A stretch of DNA of 64,000 nt from Pseudoscleropodium purum (lineage: Eukaryota; Streptophyta; Bryopsida; Hypnales; Brachytheciaceae): positions 6,572,001-6,636,000 of the forward strand of contig OZ017804.1 of NCBI GenBank assembly GCA_963969395.1, in the 5' to 3' direction. The stretch's first letter is position 1. Every line of letters begins with the position of its first letter. Positions 63,840 through 64,000 of the stretch are shown here, in pieces. Both the position numbers and the translations under genes were made by a program. Under the pieces are notes generated by a model. That model made no database searches. It saw only the letters and a list, made by a program, of their open reading frames with translations, and was not told the origin of the DNA.

Positions 63840-64000
63840 GTAATCTTATACTCTAATGTATACTCTTATCACACTTTTTTTAGGAAAGCTGATGTCTTAG
63901 GAATTCTTTACAACTGAGCATCAAATTTTGAATTAAGTAAATCTGATTGTATAAATCTAATGCCACTTTTCTTATTAAAGCTGATTCTTTTCTTAACAAG

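Overview
This is nuclear DNA from a streptophyte (land-plant lineage). Seven intron-rich genes can be reconstructed exon by exon with GT-AG introns and continuous reading frames. Six have clear plant counterparts: a chloroplast ClpP3 protease, augmin subunit 3, nucleoporin Nup58, a PP4 regulatory subunit 2, a WRNIP1/MgsA ATPase with a plant-style UBA N-terminus, and a lipidated RING-H2 ligase. Compact genes, AT-rich spacers, no recognisable retrotransposon bodies, and one unfamiliar 602-residue gene make a bryophyte or other non-seed plant my best guess. This is inference, and the species is not identified.

Layout. 1-1974: remnants of short TTAA-flanked elements, including a tandem copy. 1975-13804 (+): an unrecognised 17-exon, very AT-rich gene whose introns carry two TTAA-flanked elements. 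15005-16678 (-): RING-H2 ligase, convergent with it. 17.2-22.3 kb: intergenic, with two inverted TTAA elements, one beside an apparent empty copy of its insertion site. 22379-27698 (-): WRNIP1. 28.2-35.4 kb: intergenic and dense in short elements, including four CATTAG-ended or TTAA-flanked ones and a long AT microsatellite. 35403-38161 (-): PP4R2. 38.2-42.8 kb: a decayed coding-like tract, a 144-bp tandem repeat and a Tourist-like element inside a 50-bp repeat. 42850-46000 (+): CLPP3. 46.0-52.6 kb: repeats and duplicated blocks. 52636-59374 (-): augmin subunit 3. 59.4-63.4 kb: repeats plus the NUP58 upstream region. 63407-end (+): first two coding exons of NUP58.

The genes are independent housekeeping loci, not an operon or pathway: plastid proteolysis, spindle and phragmoplast microtubule nucleation, the nuclear pore, PP4 phosphatase regulation, replication-stress response and membrane-linked ubiquitination. 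The most notable material is the abundant set of non-autonomous elements with TTAA target sites and CCCCTAAA-type ends (piggyBac-like hallmarks), the uncharacterised 602-residue gene, and a possible PCNA-binding box split over an exon junction in WRNIP1.
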